Shown here: positions 20,359 through 33,554 of the stretch, one piece after another
How the letters are laid out: each line of letters starts with the position of its first letter
How positions within the stretch are numbered: position 1 is the first letter of the stretch
Source: Globodera rostochiensis
Taxonomy: Eukaryota; Nematoda; Chromadorea; Rhabditida; Heteroderidae
Direction: 5' to 3'
Length of the DNA stretch: 64,000 nt
NCBI GenBank assembly: GCA_018350325.1
Contig: JAEVLN010000020.1
Location: forward strand, 1,085,796-1,149,795
Translations under genes and position numbers: made by a program
The notes under the pieces: generated by a model
The model's input: the letters and a program-made list of their open reading frames with translations, nothing else
Database searches by the model: none
What the model was told of the DNA's origin: nothing

Positions 20359-22323
20359 TCAGCCATTCATGAAGCCGTTCATGTTGGACGCCGCCGCGTA
20401 GTTGATGTTCATGTTGGCCGCCGCTGCTATTGTCACGGCGGGATATGCCTAAATTCGATTTTTATGCAAATGGACCCCCCCCCCCCCACCAAATTATTTT
20501 GATTTAATCGCCAATTTTAATTAAAATAAACAAATTAAATGCAAAACTCACCCCCGCGTACATGTCCATGGAGCAGGCCGACGGATTGTACGCCATGTAC
20601 GGGTGGGCACCGCTGCGGAATGGACCGTAATACGACGTATACTGTCCGATCACTGAATTTCTTTTTTAATTTTTGTGTTCTCGAGTTTCTCAGCACTTGG
20701 CGAAATGCCCGCAGTGCCGGTCAAATAACCGCCGCTCATCTTCGGCAACTGGTCCAACAGCCCGCTGCTTGGAGGCCCGCCAACTTCGAGCTGTGAGCCG
20801 GGCGAAATGCCACCAGAGCCCATGCCGCCGTTTTGTGCCGATGCCGAGGAGTTCAAACCGCCGTCTTCCAGCTTTTCCACTTTAATCTGCAGCCGAAAGG
20901 ACGACAAAACATAAAGGAAATTCCATTGAAATGATTCACCGAATTCAAATTGTGTCTGTCTTCGGCGTGTCCATTTGTCTCCAGCGAGGAGTTGGAGCCG
21001 GACGAGGAGGTGGAGGAGCCGTTGCCGTTGTGGTCGACGGCGGACGATGAGTTGGAGCCGGCGGCTGAGGAGCCGCAAGACGACGAGCCGGACTTACAAA
21101 TGAATGGACAAAGTTTATTTGAAATGTGGCAATTTGGGGGGACCTGGTGGTGTTGGGTTAGTTGTTGAGCCTTCTTTTGACTGCGCGCCTTTGCCCGTCG
21201 GTTTTTGAACCAAACCTAAAAATTACTTAAACTAATCAAAACAACAAACTTTTCAGTCTCAAATGGCCGAATCAAAATGCCAATGACTCATTGAATTTGT
21301 GACTGGTCTGATCAGAGCTGATCTGATACTATAATAATGACGGATGTCAGATTTGATCAGATCAGCAGGTCCAGATCACACACAAATCAGCACCACCTGA
21401 ACTCGAGACTCGGGAAGGTTGATCTTGGTGGCCATATCCTCCCGTGTGAAAATGTCCGGGTAGCGCGTCTTCTGGAAAACGCCCTCCAGCACGTCCAACT
21501 GAGCGCGAGAGAAGGTCGTCCGTTCCCGGCGTTGTTTTCTGTAAAATCATCGGGAATAAATGTTCGAAGCCCCCTTTATGAAATGCCTCCCGGCGTTGTT
21601 TTCTGTAAAATCATCGGGAATAAATGTTCGAAGCCCCTTTATGAAATGCCTCCCGGCGTTGTTTTCTGTTAATTCATCGGGAATAAATGTTCGAAGTCCC
21701 TTTATGAAATGCCTCCCGGCGTTGTTTTCTGTTAAATCATCGGGAATAAATGTTCGAAGCCCCCTTTATGAAATGCCTCCCGGCGTTGTTTTCTGTTAAA
21801 TCATCGGGAATAAATGTTCAAAGCCCCCTTTATGAAATGCCTCCCGGCGTTGTTTTCTGTTAAATCATCGGGAATAAATGTTCGAAGCCCCTTTATGAAA
21901 TGCCTCCCGGCGTTACCCACCCAAATCGCGGCGGCGCGCCTCCATTTGACCAATCCGTGGAAAAAGCGAATCCGTTGGCGGCGGCGGCCATCGCTGCGGC
22001 GGGAGCAAAAGCGCCGGCTGAGGCCGCTGCGGCGGCTGAGAAGGCTAACGGAGCTAAAAACGCAAATTTATACCCAAAAATTTTAGAAAAAGTTTAGGAC
22101 ATAATTAGGAAAACCGTAGAAATTTTAAGGCGCAAAATCGGGAGAATTTTGAGAAATCCCGACAATTAAAATGAGACATTTTGGAATATTAAAGCGTAAA
22201 ATTGCATAAAAACGGGCCCTGTGCTGAGACGGAGTAAGGACTGGTGCAGGCGGTGCCGTTGACGGCCTGCTTGAAGTATTGGGCCATCTGAGCAGCCGAA
22301 GCCGAGTTTGAAATGTAAGACAT
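20359..22323 (-). CDS. OTX-class (paired-like, K50) homeobox transcription factor
   Basis: Exons (transcript order) 22218-22323, 21921-22053, 21397-21538, 21144-21215, 20940-21092, 20697-20886, 20552-20652, 20359-20448; sum 987 nt, 328 residues, all phases agree. The start [17 protein letters not shown] resembles the OTX start; an Ala-rich segment follows. The homeodomain is split over two exons: [39 protein letters not shown] | [15 protein letters not shown], with Lys at position 50 as in OTX/bicoid-type factors that bind TAATCC-like sites. The C-terminal part is Ser/Gly-rich and ends [13 protein letters not shown]. Nematode OTX genes (ttx-1, ceh-36, ceh-37) specify head sensory neurons; which one this is cannot be decided. 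The exon 1 donor must be phase 1; the best fit is a GC site (CAGG|GCCCGT), less certain. The intron before the homeobox exon is a tandem array. Confidence 0.93.
21531..21915 (-). repeat. 63-64 bp tandem array filling the intron before the OTX homeobox exon
   Basis: Six units, with starts of the shared motif at 21531, 21595, 21658, 21721, 21785 and 21849 (spacings 64, 63, 63, 64, 64) and a partial seventh junction at 21912. On the coding strand each unit runs from AACGCCGGGAGGC through TTYCCCGATGATT to AACAGAAAAC, so every unit carries a copy of the intron 3' end (ACAG) plus the first bases of the homeobox exon. The intron spans 21539-21920 (382 nt). Confidence 0.95.
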
Positions 22324-25300
22324 TGGGCAATGGGCGAAAGCTGAATTGGAATTGTGCAAATTTAGCTTTCATAGTTATTGCCCTAGCAAAATTGGCACAT
22401 TTTCGGGTGAAATTGCCAAACCCATACATCTGCTGGTTCGCTATGAACACTGAGAATTTGGATTTGATTGGATTGGATTGGATTGCTTCCCGATGGCTTA
22501 GCCATTCGACATTTTAGCAAATTTTGAGGGAATGGCATAACAAACATATGATAAGTTAATTTGTCTGATTGGGTGGGTGGATGCATGCCAATGCCAATGC
22601 CAAGAGTGGGAGGAGGGAGGGGGCAAAAGGAGTAATCCGGCACGGATTGGAAATGAGAGGAGCGCGTGCCGTGGCTCGGCGATCGGCAAAATTGTAAGCG
22701 TCAACAGCATAATGGAGGTGAAGCCGTCCAAAACGAATTCTTTCAAGGACAAATTGCGTTCAAGCCGCCCCTTCCTAATTTTGGGGGTTTCCAAAAGTGG
22801 GCGGACGCCGATTCCCCAAAAGAAAGTCTCAGTTTTGAGTTAATTCTTTCAAAATGAAACAACGGAAAATGTCGTCGTTCAATCTTCACGGGGATTGATC
22901 ACTTTTCGTTCACGGGGATTGATCACTTTTCGGGGGGGGGGGGGGGGGGGGGGGAGGTCAAAAATTGCCGGGCCCCAACCAATTGTGGGGCCAGGTGAAT
23001 TGTTTCGGGAATTCTATGAGCAGAAAGAACCGGCTGATCAGAAAGCATTGGTTCGTCGGTTCCAAGCGTTTTCAGTCGAGGACAGGCCGACCAATTCAAT
23101 TCCGAAAATCGGCAAATTTGTGCCAAACGGCCAAATGTGAAGTGATGGGAGGGGGAGGGGGGGGGGGGCGGCGTGCCATCCGATGAAAAACAGTGCCGCC
23201 CCAGGGGCAATTCTTTCGCATTTACTAATCAAAAAATGTTTCCTCAACGGATTTGTCCGTTTGACGTCCGCCCACGGCGGAATAAGCCAAATTTGGACTT
23301 CGGTCGACGTCAACAATCGTACAAATCGAGAGTCTCGAGACCCGAAGCCTTCGGAATTTGACTTTCCGAGAAGACAAATTGGGGGTTGGGATGCGCAATG
23401 GGAGGGTGGTCAATTATAAAAAGTGCCAGCACCTTCGGCCTGCAGAATCGTCGAGAAAATCGGGGGAAGGGGCGGCGAAAGTCGGCCGCGCAATAATAAA
23501 TAATATTATCAAAAAGTTTTGTCACGTCCCCCGGGGGGCTTTGGACGTCGTCCCCGAGACTCTTACGGCTAAGTGATACGTCAACATATTATTTATAAAG
23601 AGAAAACAGAAATCTTCTTGTTTCGTTTCTTCACAATGACACCATAGTGCATGCTGTGCGTATGGAACAAAAAATGAAATCCGGCAAAATGAGTAAGGGA
23701 AGGGGGGGGGGGGATGGCACCGTCACATCGACATGAACACGGCACAATTTATTGTGCCATCATCCACCCGGATAAAAACACACGGTTAATCGTCCGTCCG
23801 CTTTCACCGTCAGTCCTAAAATCGTCGTCATAAATGGCGGATTTTGGCGTGAATTTGCACGACATAAACCCCCGACTTTGACAAATCTCAAAAATCTTTT
23901 AGGGCATAAAAATATTTTTTAATTTATCCGTTAAAATTGTTGTTAATTTGTCAACAAATCCCTTAATAATCCATAATCATTTTAATTGTTTTTAATTCCT
24001 AAAGTCATCAATTTTTTGCTTCCAACCCCAAAGCCCCTTCAGCGTTCGGGTGCCCTCCCCCCCCCCTAAGCCGGATTCCGGCCCGGATTATCAGCGGTTT
24101 ACCGGTGAATTGGGGGCGGGCGAAGAATAAGGCGATTTGGCGCCGCGTGAATTGGAATTTGGAATTACCCAACGGCCAAATGGCCATTGGGCCATTGGGG
24201 CTATTGGCTTATGGGTTAATGAGCGCTTATCGCTGCCGCCAACGCCCTCACTTAAACGACGGACGGAGGCGGGCGGCTTTCTGATCAGAAGAAAATCAAT
24301 CACCAGAGATTCTTAGCCGGCTCAAGAGGGATGATCCTTTGGAAAGCTGATTTTGAACACTGAGGTCGGATTATGTTGGATTTGGGGGGGGGGGGTGCCG
24401 GTAAACACTGAAGGATTGGGTCGTCGGGTGAATTAAGGACTTCATTAACTCAGAGTCCCGAAAAAGCGCCGAATTTTAGACAGATTTGCATATTCCCTCG
24501 GGGTATTTAAGGGCTTGCCGAGGGCACTTTTCGCACACAAAAAGCCCCCAGCCTCGTCATTGTCCCTCTAAATGGTACACCAACGCCGAAAATCGCTGCG
24601 CCCCCTCCCCTTCAGCCATCCGCCCGCAAATTGTGTGAGAGAGACCGCCCAATTCCGAGCAGCAAAATGTTTGCGCCCATTACCCCTCCCCCTCCCCTCG
24701 GGGGAAGGGAATAATACAGTATGCCAATGCATCCCCCGAAGGGAAGAAGAAAGAACTCGCTCGGAGTGAATGAATGAGGGGACGGGAGGGGGAGGGACGA
24801 CGACCAAATGGTGGGGGCGATGCGACGACAACGGACGGACGGACGGACTAACCAACAAATGTTTCGGGCTGGGGATGAACTGGTTGATGATGATGACAGC
24901 AGCCTCTTTTATCATTGAAAACAAATTTTGGAAAATTTTTGAAAAAACATTAATTATTTAAACAAAGTTGCATTATTTACATGGATTGATTAGTGTGTGT
25001 TACTGTATGTATTATAGTATATGGCCCTACCCAACATTTCATCATGACATCCGATCAGTGTCTGAAATGAAAGTATTGGAGCTGTTCAACCGTCCCCCCC
25101 CCCTCCCCTCACTCCGATCACGATCGATCGGATCAAACTTTTTTCTTTTCTAAGAACAAATCCTACCAAATCTCGGCTCCGTCTTCGTTTTTCGGGGAGA
25201 GTTTTTTTTTGTCCCAAGAATTATGAGAGATGTCGTCACTTCACAATCATTTTCAACATTTTTTTGCCCTTTTCTTTTTGAGAATGTTCTGAACGATCAA

Positions 25301-28300
25301 TCGATCGATGATTAAGACAAAATGGTAAAAAGTGGTCGATGTTTTGTTGTTAAGACTTTTGAATATAACACTAAAGTTTACCAATTTATGACTGACCGAT
25401 TGCTTAACGAAGTCAATGCAAAATTCGAAATTTTCCTTTCTGCGCATCAAAAGGCTCTCTGCTCGATCGCCCAATCGACAGTATTCGTTCGCCCAACGAC
25501 CGTCCGTCCGCTCCCCCCCCCCCCCCCGCCCATTCATTCCCAACCCAAAACAAACTTTGGGCCCCCTTCCGTGGTGAGAAAATGCCCTCCGGGGCCATTG
25601 GGACTGATCTAACGCTCCGCACTGATAATTCTAATCCCTCCGATGAGTTTTTGGATGGCGTGTTATTCTAATGATAAGGCCCCACCCCTCGGAGGAGAGC
25701 CCTCCCCCCCCCCCTCCCCCCTCCCCTCGGGGGAGGGTCCTTCCCCCCTCCCCTCCCCCCTCCCCTCCCCTCCCCCCCTCCCCTCGGGGGAGGGTCCTTC
25801 CCCCCTCCCCCCCCCCCTTATCGTTTCTTCTGAAGAGTTTGCCCATCCGACGCCTTTCAATTTGTATGTTCGGGTGATTTATCACATTTCGCTTTGTTTT
25901 ACGGTGGGGCGGCCATAAATTAGAACAAAATAATAATTTGAAGAAAAAACCCGTGAAGTAAACCCGTGAAATGCTCAATTTTAAGATAAAAAAAATTCGA
26001 ATTTGAAAGTCCCAAAATTCTTTTGTCAAATAAAGCAAAATCAGAAATTTTATTTCCTGGTGGGTAATCAGAAGAAATAAATGTTTGTAAAAATACAGTA
26101 AAATGCCCGGAGGGCCAATTTCCATAGCCTTTTCCCTAAGGCATCGGAAGGATTTGAGTGGAGAATGTTTGTGCCCAAAGTCACACACTTTCCCACGGGT
26201 TTCCTAAGCCATGCGCCATTTGGTTTTCCATCCAACCCGCAGAAGATGACAAAGTGCCAATCTCGATGGCCTTCCGATCCATTAACTCTCGGGGAAGGAA
26301 CCCTCTAATTTGGCATTTTCCGCCCGCAACTTTCCCCCGATTTTGGTGAAATTTTGGAAAGAAATTTATTGTCGCGCATTTTTCTCTCTCTTTTCCCTTC
26401 GGGGGATGGGAAAATAAAAGTTTGAAAGCGATCAAAATGACGACCAAACCATTTTATGGGCGAATAATCGCCCTCCCCACAGAATACGGATGTCATTCTT
26501 CCGGAAATGCGCGGTGGTAACACACAACGATTGACTTTTACGACATTTTGCCAAAAGAGTGACAAATTTGGGGGATTTTGTTAACAAATAAATGTCAACA
26601 AAATCTCCGAGTACGAAAAGTCGAAATTCAAACAAAGAGCCGCCGCGCTCAACAAAACGCCAAATATTTGCGGTACCAATTTGTCGACATTGTCAATTCG
26701 GCACCAAAAAACAAAGGTCATCACCCGTCGTTGAACAGCCGTGGGCGGGGGTCAATGAGGCCGGTGGATGGGATTAACGGGGGGCAAAATATGCAAATAT
26801 CCGCATCGACCGACCCCCGAAAAGAATAGCCGACGAAGGCCCTTCCGGGCGATTGGCGCCGCTGCGCGGAATGCTGAACCCCTCGGGGGGAGGGGGGGGG
26901 GGGAGGTGATCGGCATGGGCAGGGCACAGTACAAAGCGAAAGGACAGACGACCCCTTCGGTGAAAGAATGGGAAGGGCTAATCCCCCTGCCGCATTCACC
27001 AAGCACAACAGCACAACCAACCAACCAACTCGATCGCGGGAGGAGGTGGATTAGCGCTCGCGCGAATAAACCAAAAACGAGAAAATTGTTGGCGACGCTG
27101 GGGGGGGGGGCGGGTGCCAATCTCAACTTAACCGAAAATTGAATTCGAACCATTCAGAAAACGGCACAAATGCAATACCAAACATTTGCCATTAACGGAC
27201 TAACTGAGAACAGAATTAAACGATCGCCGGATTCAATGCTCGTACCTCTCTGCCTAACAGCCAAAAACTAACCTTGCCCTATTTGCATTTCCTAAGCCGT
27301 CCAAATCCAATGGTCAGCCCACAGACCAGCCCCCGAGGGCAATCCCCCCTCTGAAGCATCTAATTAGTCCCTCACTCCGAATTCTCAACGAATTGGGCGA
27401 AATATCTTCTCTACAAACATTCACTCTCCCGAGGAGTAAATATGAGGCAGAGATTGTGGTGTCTGCCGAGGGTTTTTTGGTTGTTTGTGCTGCGGGAAAG
27501 TGCGCTGTAAAGTTTGGCTTTAGGCTTAATCGCGCCACATCGGCGGAGAGATTTATTTGGCTGTGACGCGACGGGCCAAAACTGTCCAAAACATCGGCAA
27601 AAGGTCTAAAAGTCGAATTCCGTGCCCGAACACATCGACTAACCCAATTTTGACATTCAATTAAGCCTCGGTAAAAGTTATTTTGTCCATCTTTCCCGGC
27701 AATTTGTAGAAGATTTCAAATACCAGTCACTTAAGTGGACATATCATCGCCCCCCCCCCATTTACTCCCTCCCATTCATTCAGCCCCCTAGGGGATCCCC
27801 TCAAATTCGCGCGAAATGACAATAATCGTCGGAGGATGGGTTGGGATGACCCTCCCCCTCCCCCAAATGCATTCATTCCATTCAAATGGGCGAGTTTTTG
27901 GACTTTTTAGTTGTGAGGGCGTTAATTGTCTGTCGATGTATTGGGGGATCATCGACGGAAGATGTGAAAGGACAGTTTTGATCCAAACTTTTAAGATTTG
28001 TGACAAATCCGACTGAAAAATTGGAGATTTGCTGACCGAGGGGAACTGTCTGTCCGAACGAATTTGCCGTTTTTGACCGAACAATTGAATAATTGCAAAA
28101 CACATTCTCTAGCAGTTCACACCAAACTCAGCGGATGGATTAAATAAATGTAAAATGGGAAGAAATTGTGGGGAAATGAATGACCGCCAACCCATTTTTT
28201 GGATTCAGAACAAATTGGCCTGTCGCGCATAAATTTCCAACGAGAATTGGGCAAATTGTGTCGGAAACGGCCTTTGTTCGAGTAACGGGATGAAAGGCAC

Positions 28301-28626
28301 CCATTTTCCCTCCAGCAAATTCACAAAAAAACGTTTAGCCAACAACAAAACTATCTGCTGCACAATTCCGAATCCAATTGGACAATTCACAGCCAAATTT
28401 ATATTAATGAGCTTTTTTACATTGTGCTACAATTTTATATCTTTCTTATCAATAACATTGCTCAACTGCTCGTCTCTCCAGCGGCCTTTGTTCAGATTGT
28501 TGTGGCGCCCATCCGAAGTTGCCGATGCTGCTAAAAGACCTCGAATTTATATTTAAAATCCCAACGTACGCTTTGCAAAAAGCTCCGAAAGTTTAAATTA
28601 AAAAACCAAACAAACCAGTCCATGAA
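22324..28626. other. 6.3 kb region without recognisable genes upstream of OTX
   Basis: No convincing coding exon on either strand. Features seen: a 24-bp direct repeat (ttcacggggattgatcactt...) at about 22886 and 22911; long G/C runs at 22931-22954, 23156-23168, 23702-23713, 24384-24395, 25506-25528, 26890-26903, 27099-27108 and 27750-27759; C-rich minisatellite at 25690-25820; repeated CCCCTCGGGGGAGGG-type inverted motifs. ORFs here are compositional. It may hold OTX regulatory elements (inference). Confidence 0.5.
25690..25820. repeat. Pyrimidine-rich minisatellite with internal palindromes
   Basis: Two copies about 60 bp apart of a block containing CCCCTCGGGGGAGGGTCC followed by C/T runs (near 25724 and 25784), inside (CCCCT)n-like DNA. 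The CCCTCGGGGGAGGG core is self-complementary. Confidence 0.8.
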
Positions 28627-31235
28627 TTAAAATGACCGCAAATTCGTCATTTTTCTTATTTGATTAATTAACCAGGTGCCCAGTAACACCAAGTACCAAC
28701 CATCAGCGCTGCTTCCGCCGTTTTTGAGGGTGGAATTGGCATTACGGGCAGTTGTTGTCACCGCCATCAACTCGGCCACTTTTTTGCGTTTCGGCGGGCG
28801 CTCCGACGGAATTCCCGGCGAACCATCCAATGCCAGCAGTTTGTCCATTTTGTTGATTTTGAATTGCCGAATGGCGTACCGTGCACTGTGGTAGATGTTC
28901 ATCCGGGCCATATCCGACACGCCGGCAAACACATCGAACGGCAACTTCTCGCAGGGGTCGGCCAACGAAGTGCCTTCTACGCTGTCGAATGGACGTGGGA
29001 ATAGTCATTAAACATAAATCAAAAACGCACTTCCCAATATAAAACTGCTTGAAACGGCATCGAATAACGCTCGCAATGCAGCGCCGGGGCCGAGTTCCGT
29101 GTTATTGCCGGCGGACAGCACTTTCTCCACGCTCAGCTCGATCATCTGTTAATTGGCACAACGAAATTCGACTAAAATTCAGCTGAACCCACCCAATCCG
29201 TCAGCACTTGCCAAGCTGGCACTCTCCGCCGAATGTCCCGCATAATTTTGACCAACGAACGCATCGACGCATGCGGTGCACATTTGACCTGTGAAAGGAA
29301 GAAATGAACAAATAATTAACAATTCTTATATTTTTTAATTAAAAAATTTCAAAATATCCAAAGGCAACTTGGTAAAATTTTGTTCTTCTCATTTCCGTCA
29401 ATGCCATCAGACAAGGGCCAAAAGGCAACGCGTTCGGCGGCTCCTCATAGGGGTAATAGTTCAAATCTGGTAAACTTATTTTGAAAAATAATTAAAAAAA
29501 AAAAGAATCAGAATAAACAGCGAGTTTTATGCGAAGTTCTAAATGTAGAATAAAAAACGCACTTCCCGGCGACCACTGGCGCATTGCTGAACAGGTCAGT
29601 GTAACGTAAACATCAACTGAGACGCCAATTTGTGACACAAAAATGGCCGATTCGGCAATCTTTTCCGCCACGTAAATAGATTGCTCATTATTTTTCTGAA
29701 TGAAAATGGAAAAAAGAATGGCCAAAATAACGCATTTTCAAAAACTCAAACATTTATAATCTGACGGAGGAGCTCAATGATTTGAAAGAGCAGCTTGGTT
29801 GTCGGGACAACGGAACAAAGAAGAACCAGGTCGACCTGCGAACGTTGGGGTAGCTAGAAGTTAGGCCGAAACCAATCAGCAGAACGTGGGTTGCCGTTTC
29901 ATTGGTCAAAAAAGGGAATTGTTTCATGAAAACAAAACAAAAAAACGCGTGTCTCCTTCCCAAATCAGCTCATTAGCCTAGACTTACCCTCTACAAGGGT
30001 TCGTCCTTTGGTTCCAGTTGACAAATGCGGTATGCGGAGTCACAAGAGATGTGCAAGAAAATTTTTGAATCCAGATTGGAAGGAACCCAGTTTTATCTCT
30101 ATGGAAGTTGTCCCGCCCTGTCCATGTCTAACCCGTTTGTCCGACTTAAGCAGCAGCTGTTTGGCCATAAGTTGGACGCGCATAATTCCGCGCAGGAAAC
30201 GTTTCTGTTGTGGCGGTGGCGCGTCCCCGACGATGCCAACGGCCTGGTCCAGGAACTCGGACACGGCGTACAGCGTTTCCTCCACGCGTAGAACGAGCTG
30301 TTCGACTTCGCGGAGATCGTCCACATTCTTCTCAATTTGGACCACCTTCTCGCGCACGAGACAATCGAGCTCATCAGGTGGCAATTCAGTGCCAATCAAA
30401 GAAGCGGCGGTGCTGTTGGATGCCGACACGCGAAATTATTCATTGCATTTTTTGCGAACTTTAAATATTAAAACAAAGAATAATTGATATGCTAATCCCT
30501 ACCCCTCAAGTTGTTTTTTAAATGTTTGTTTTTATCTTGATTGAGACTTGCTCACTTTTCTGAGGTGGCAGCGTATTCCATGTTTGAAATGGTTTCGTTG
30601 ACATTCATCATCAATTTTAACGTCTGAACTTAGTGAAAATGTCTTTTAAAAATAATTTGTCACAAACCTTTTGATGCTTTTGGCCGTTGACGTGCGCCTC
30701 GAAATCCCGTGAACTGCAGCAGGCAACGCTGCACAAATCACAGCGGACGGCGGCTTTCAGGTTGTTTGGTTTGACTGAAAAAAGTAAAAAATATATTTAT
30801 ATATATAAAACTAAAAAAAACACCCACCGTCCTGCTGTTGTGCCACCAATTTTCGATGGTGGATTTTGCCCTTCAGATGTGCGTTGTAGCTCGACTCACC
30901 TGAACAGCTCACTTTGCAGGTCTTGCAAAAGAAGCTCCAACTGCTCGGCGTAGGAACAAATCGTCTTTTTACCGCTAAAATGTACCTCTATAGTAAATAA
31001 TTAAGTTGAGTAAACCTTTCTGTTCGTGCTGACTGGAGGAGACGCGTCGGCCCGAGCCAAGTGAGGCAAGATTTGCGTTGGAATCGTCGGCAAATGACGA
31101 TGACTGTTGTGGTGGGTAGTCAAAAATGGGTTATACCCACTGCCACAAGAATATTCCATTTACCTTCGATCGCAAGTTGCTAATCCGCTCGGAATATTTA
31201 GCTCTTCCAACGCGACCACTTCTATTACTGTGCAT
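28627..31235 (-). CDS. ZFR-like double-stranded-RNA-associated protein: two U1-type zinc fingers plus DZF domain
   Basis: Exons 31164-31235, 31016-31103, 30828-30974, 30668-30774, 30556-30623, 30133-30412, 29752-29835, 29563-29695, 29369-29466, 29193-29288, 29031-29145, 28627-28976; 1638 nt, 545 residues, all in phase. Zinc finger 1: FFCKTCKVSCSGESSYNAHLKG then HH; finger 2: CDLCSVACCSSRDFEAHV, GQKH. The DZF domain follows: LREVEQLVLRVEETLYAVSEFLD, GIMRVQLMAKQLLLKSD, VDLVLLCSVVPT, CLMALTEMRRTKFYQ, IMRDIRRRVPAWQVL, and DPCEKLPFDVFAG near the end, ordered as in ZFR/ILF2/ILF3. Such proteins bind structured RNA and act in nuclear RNA processing; the DZF is a dimerising nucleotidyltransferase-like fold. 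The tail is basic (PPKRKK), possibly a nuclear signal. The N-terminus is much shorter than human ZFR (one finger fewer); an upstream exon may be missed. Confidence 0.9.
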
Positions 31236-31973
31236 TTTGAAGTTCAAGCTCCTCTGAATCAGAATTGATCGTTTTATTGACTTATGCAAAAAATATCTAA
31301 ATCGAAGATTTTCAATCATGAAGAACAATTAAAATCTTTTTGGTTTACCGAGCCGAGATAAAAAAATGATGTGATTTATTGTTTTCTTTGGGGGTGGGAT
31401 TTTTAGATTTTTTCCTGAACGCGCCGTGCTCTAAAAAGCACGAAAATCATGTCTTTAGGTCACAACGGTCGTTTTTCATCTACTTATTAAGTCATATTTC
31501 GCCGAAAAATGCACCCCTAAAGATCGATTTTTCCAAATTTTCAAAAATGCACCCTGATTAAAAATTCTCCACAAAAAATTCGATTTGGAATTTGCTTATT
31601 TTTAGGTCATATTTCCGGGTTTTTAAATAACCCGTTTTTTGGCATAAGAAAATTGAATTTTCAAAAGGTTGGCATTTTGACCTAACGCCAACCAAATAAT
31701 AAAAGAAAAGCGCGAAGCTATGTACCTAATTCTCGGCTTTTTCGTGATTCAAGAATGGCTGGCTCAATATGTGGTCTTTTTCTTGTTTCTTAAAGCCACC
31801 GCTGGTATTTATAGGGTCTCCAGCGGCTACCCGAACGACAGAAAGCAAAAACAATATTCTTTCTGTTCAGTTAATCGACCTGAAAACAAACCCGCCTATG
31901 TGTTAATGCAAATTGAGTATTATGTTCAATATTTTTAGATTTAAAATATATTGGTTTGTGTTTTTCTCTTAAC

Positions 31974-33554
31974 ATGCCGAAGTCAGTAGTGTTCAAGCCT
32001 GAGAATTCGAAGGTATCCCAAATTTTGCATAGGATCTTAATCGAAAATTAAGCGGAAAAGACTGACCAGCGAAGAAGGTTCAGACGATTCGTCATCAATT
32101 GGACTGAAAAAAGTAAAGAGAAATCTGAAAACGGAGAAAAAAGAGCCGATGACGTCAGAAACGGGGAACAACGCTTTGGCCAAGTCGGAGGAGGGTGAGG
32201 GAGAAACTGGCCGAACCGATCGGGCCGAGTCGTCCACTTCGGCTACAGCACAAACGTCACTTATGCCACGGGAAGCGTACAACTTTTGCAAGGTAACAAA
32301 CAATTGAAAGGCTACTTTCCCAGTCACTCAATTCTTAAATTTGTTTCCAGTCAATATTGGAGCTGGAAGAGACGAAGAACATCGATTTGTCGCGTCTAAA
32401 AGGCAACGCCAAGTTCAGCCAACTTCTTCAGGACCATCCGATATTCGACGAAAGCATAGACATCCGGTCAGTTTCTAAACTAAATTTTAATTCGACGTCG
32501 TTTTAGCTCTTTCCAACACTCGTTCCTGCACTACTATCGATGGGCCACCGCTTTATCGGAAGTTTCGTTATTCAAGGCGCTGCAAACCGTCATGGACTAT
32601 GTGCAGGGCGAACAGATGGTTCTCCGGCATCCCAACTTCCCAAAACGTCCATCCAGTGCTTTCACGCGTTTTGCGCAACTGACGGGCGTGAATGTGTTCA
32701 AAACTAACGGCAAAACGTCCGCCGACTACAAGAACGACCAGGTAAGGGGAGGGGGAGAAAAACAGAATGTATGACTTTTGTGCACTCCAATTGAAACATT
32801 CCCATCCAAAAATGTTGAGTCTCCGACCGTGAAAGAATGTTAAACTGAAAACTGCACTTGCCTCTTTATTCCAGTTTAGAGTACTGCCATTTTTAAAAAT
32901 AATCTTTTCATCAATTGCAGGACCCACGGGTGGTCAAGGCGAAGCAAGAACATGCGAAGGATCGGGAGCGCTTCCTGTACACTTTTCCTTCGTTATTGTT
33001 AAGACTGGGTTGATACACAAAAGGGTTCTTAGAACCGTAAAATAAAAAAAGAAATCAAATCATTTGCTTTATTATTACAGATCCGAACTCCAAGAGTTTT
33101 TCGACAATCACAAGGACGAGCTGTTTTCGGCGCAGATCCAATTTTTGCAGAAGGAGATCAAAAATGCGCAAAAGGCTGTGGAACAGGTTTAAAATTTAAA
33201 GTAAAATGCATCTCAGAGGTAATATTTAAGAAAGTGTCCAAGGAGCCCACGAGGAGGGCGAAGAGTAATGTCCCCCCCAAACAGAGTAAACAACCGCAGA
33301 AACAGATCCCGTCCGCTTTCGACTTGTACAAACGGTCGAAGGGAACAAAGTAAGGCAGTTGGAAATGGCGGGTCTCTCCCTCGTCGATGTGTCTATTCGA
33401 AAATTACTTTTCAAAGAATCTTCAACCCTTTCATCTTCCCAGGTACGATCATTTGCCTCATGATGACCGTGAAGCCAAGCTTCTTCGTCACTTCAAAAAG
33501 CTCAGTGATGAGCAGCGCCAAATATACGAATCGATAGCGACATCGCTAGAATAA
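31974..33554 (+). CDS. HMG-box protein, UBF-like
   Basis: Exons 31974-32012, 32053-32292, 32351-32466, 32507-32741, 32921-32997, 33081-33186, 33231-33349, 33443-33554; 1044 nt, 347 residues, phases agree. Residues 1-93 are charged and disordered. Then comes a region resembling the N-terminal part of UBF, ending HPNFPKRPSSAFTRFAQ, the start of an HMG box, with DHPIFDESIDIR and SELQEFFDNHKDEL around it. A second box-like segment is IPSAFDLYKRSKGTK | YDHLPHDDREAKLLRHFKKL. UBF binds rDNA and recruits the Pol I machinery; a short nematode HMG protein with this arrangement could do so, but the UBF assignment is weaker than the HMG call. Divergent from the ZFR-like gene, with a 739-bp shared upstream region. 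Confidence 0.65.

Noticed and set aside
21337..22086. Plus-strand ORFs with a repeated [14 protein letters not shown] peptide
   Set aside because: They are translations of the intronic tandem array and of the antisense of OTX exons; the homeodomain is on the minus strand.
25631..26188. 185-residue minus ORF, Gly/Glu/Arg-rich
   Set aside because: Pure reflection of the CCCCTC minisatellite; both strands and several frames are open.
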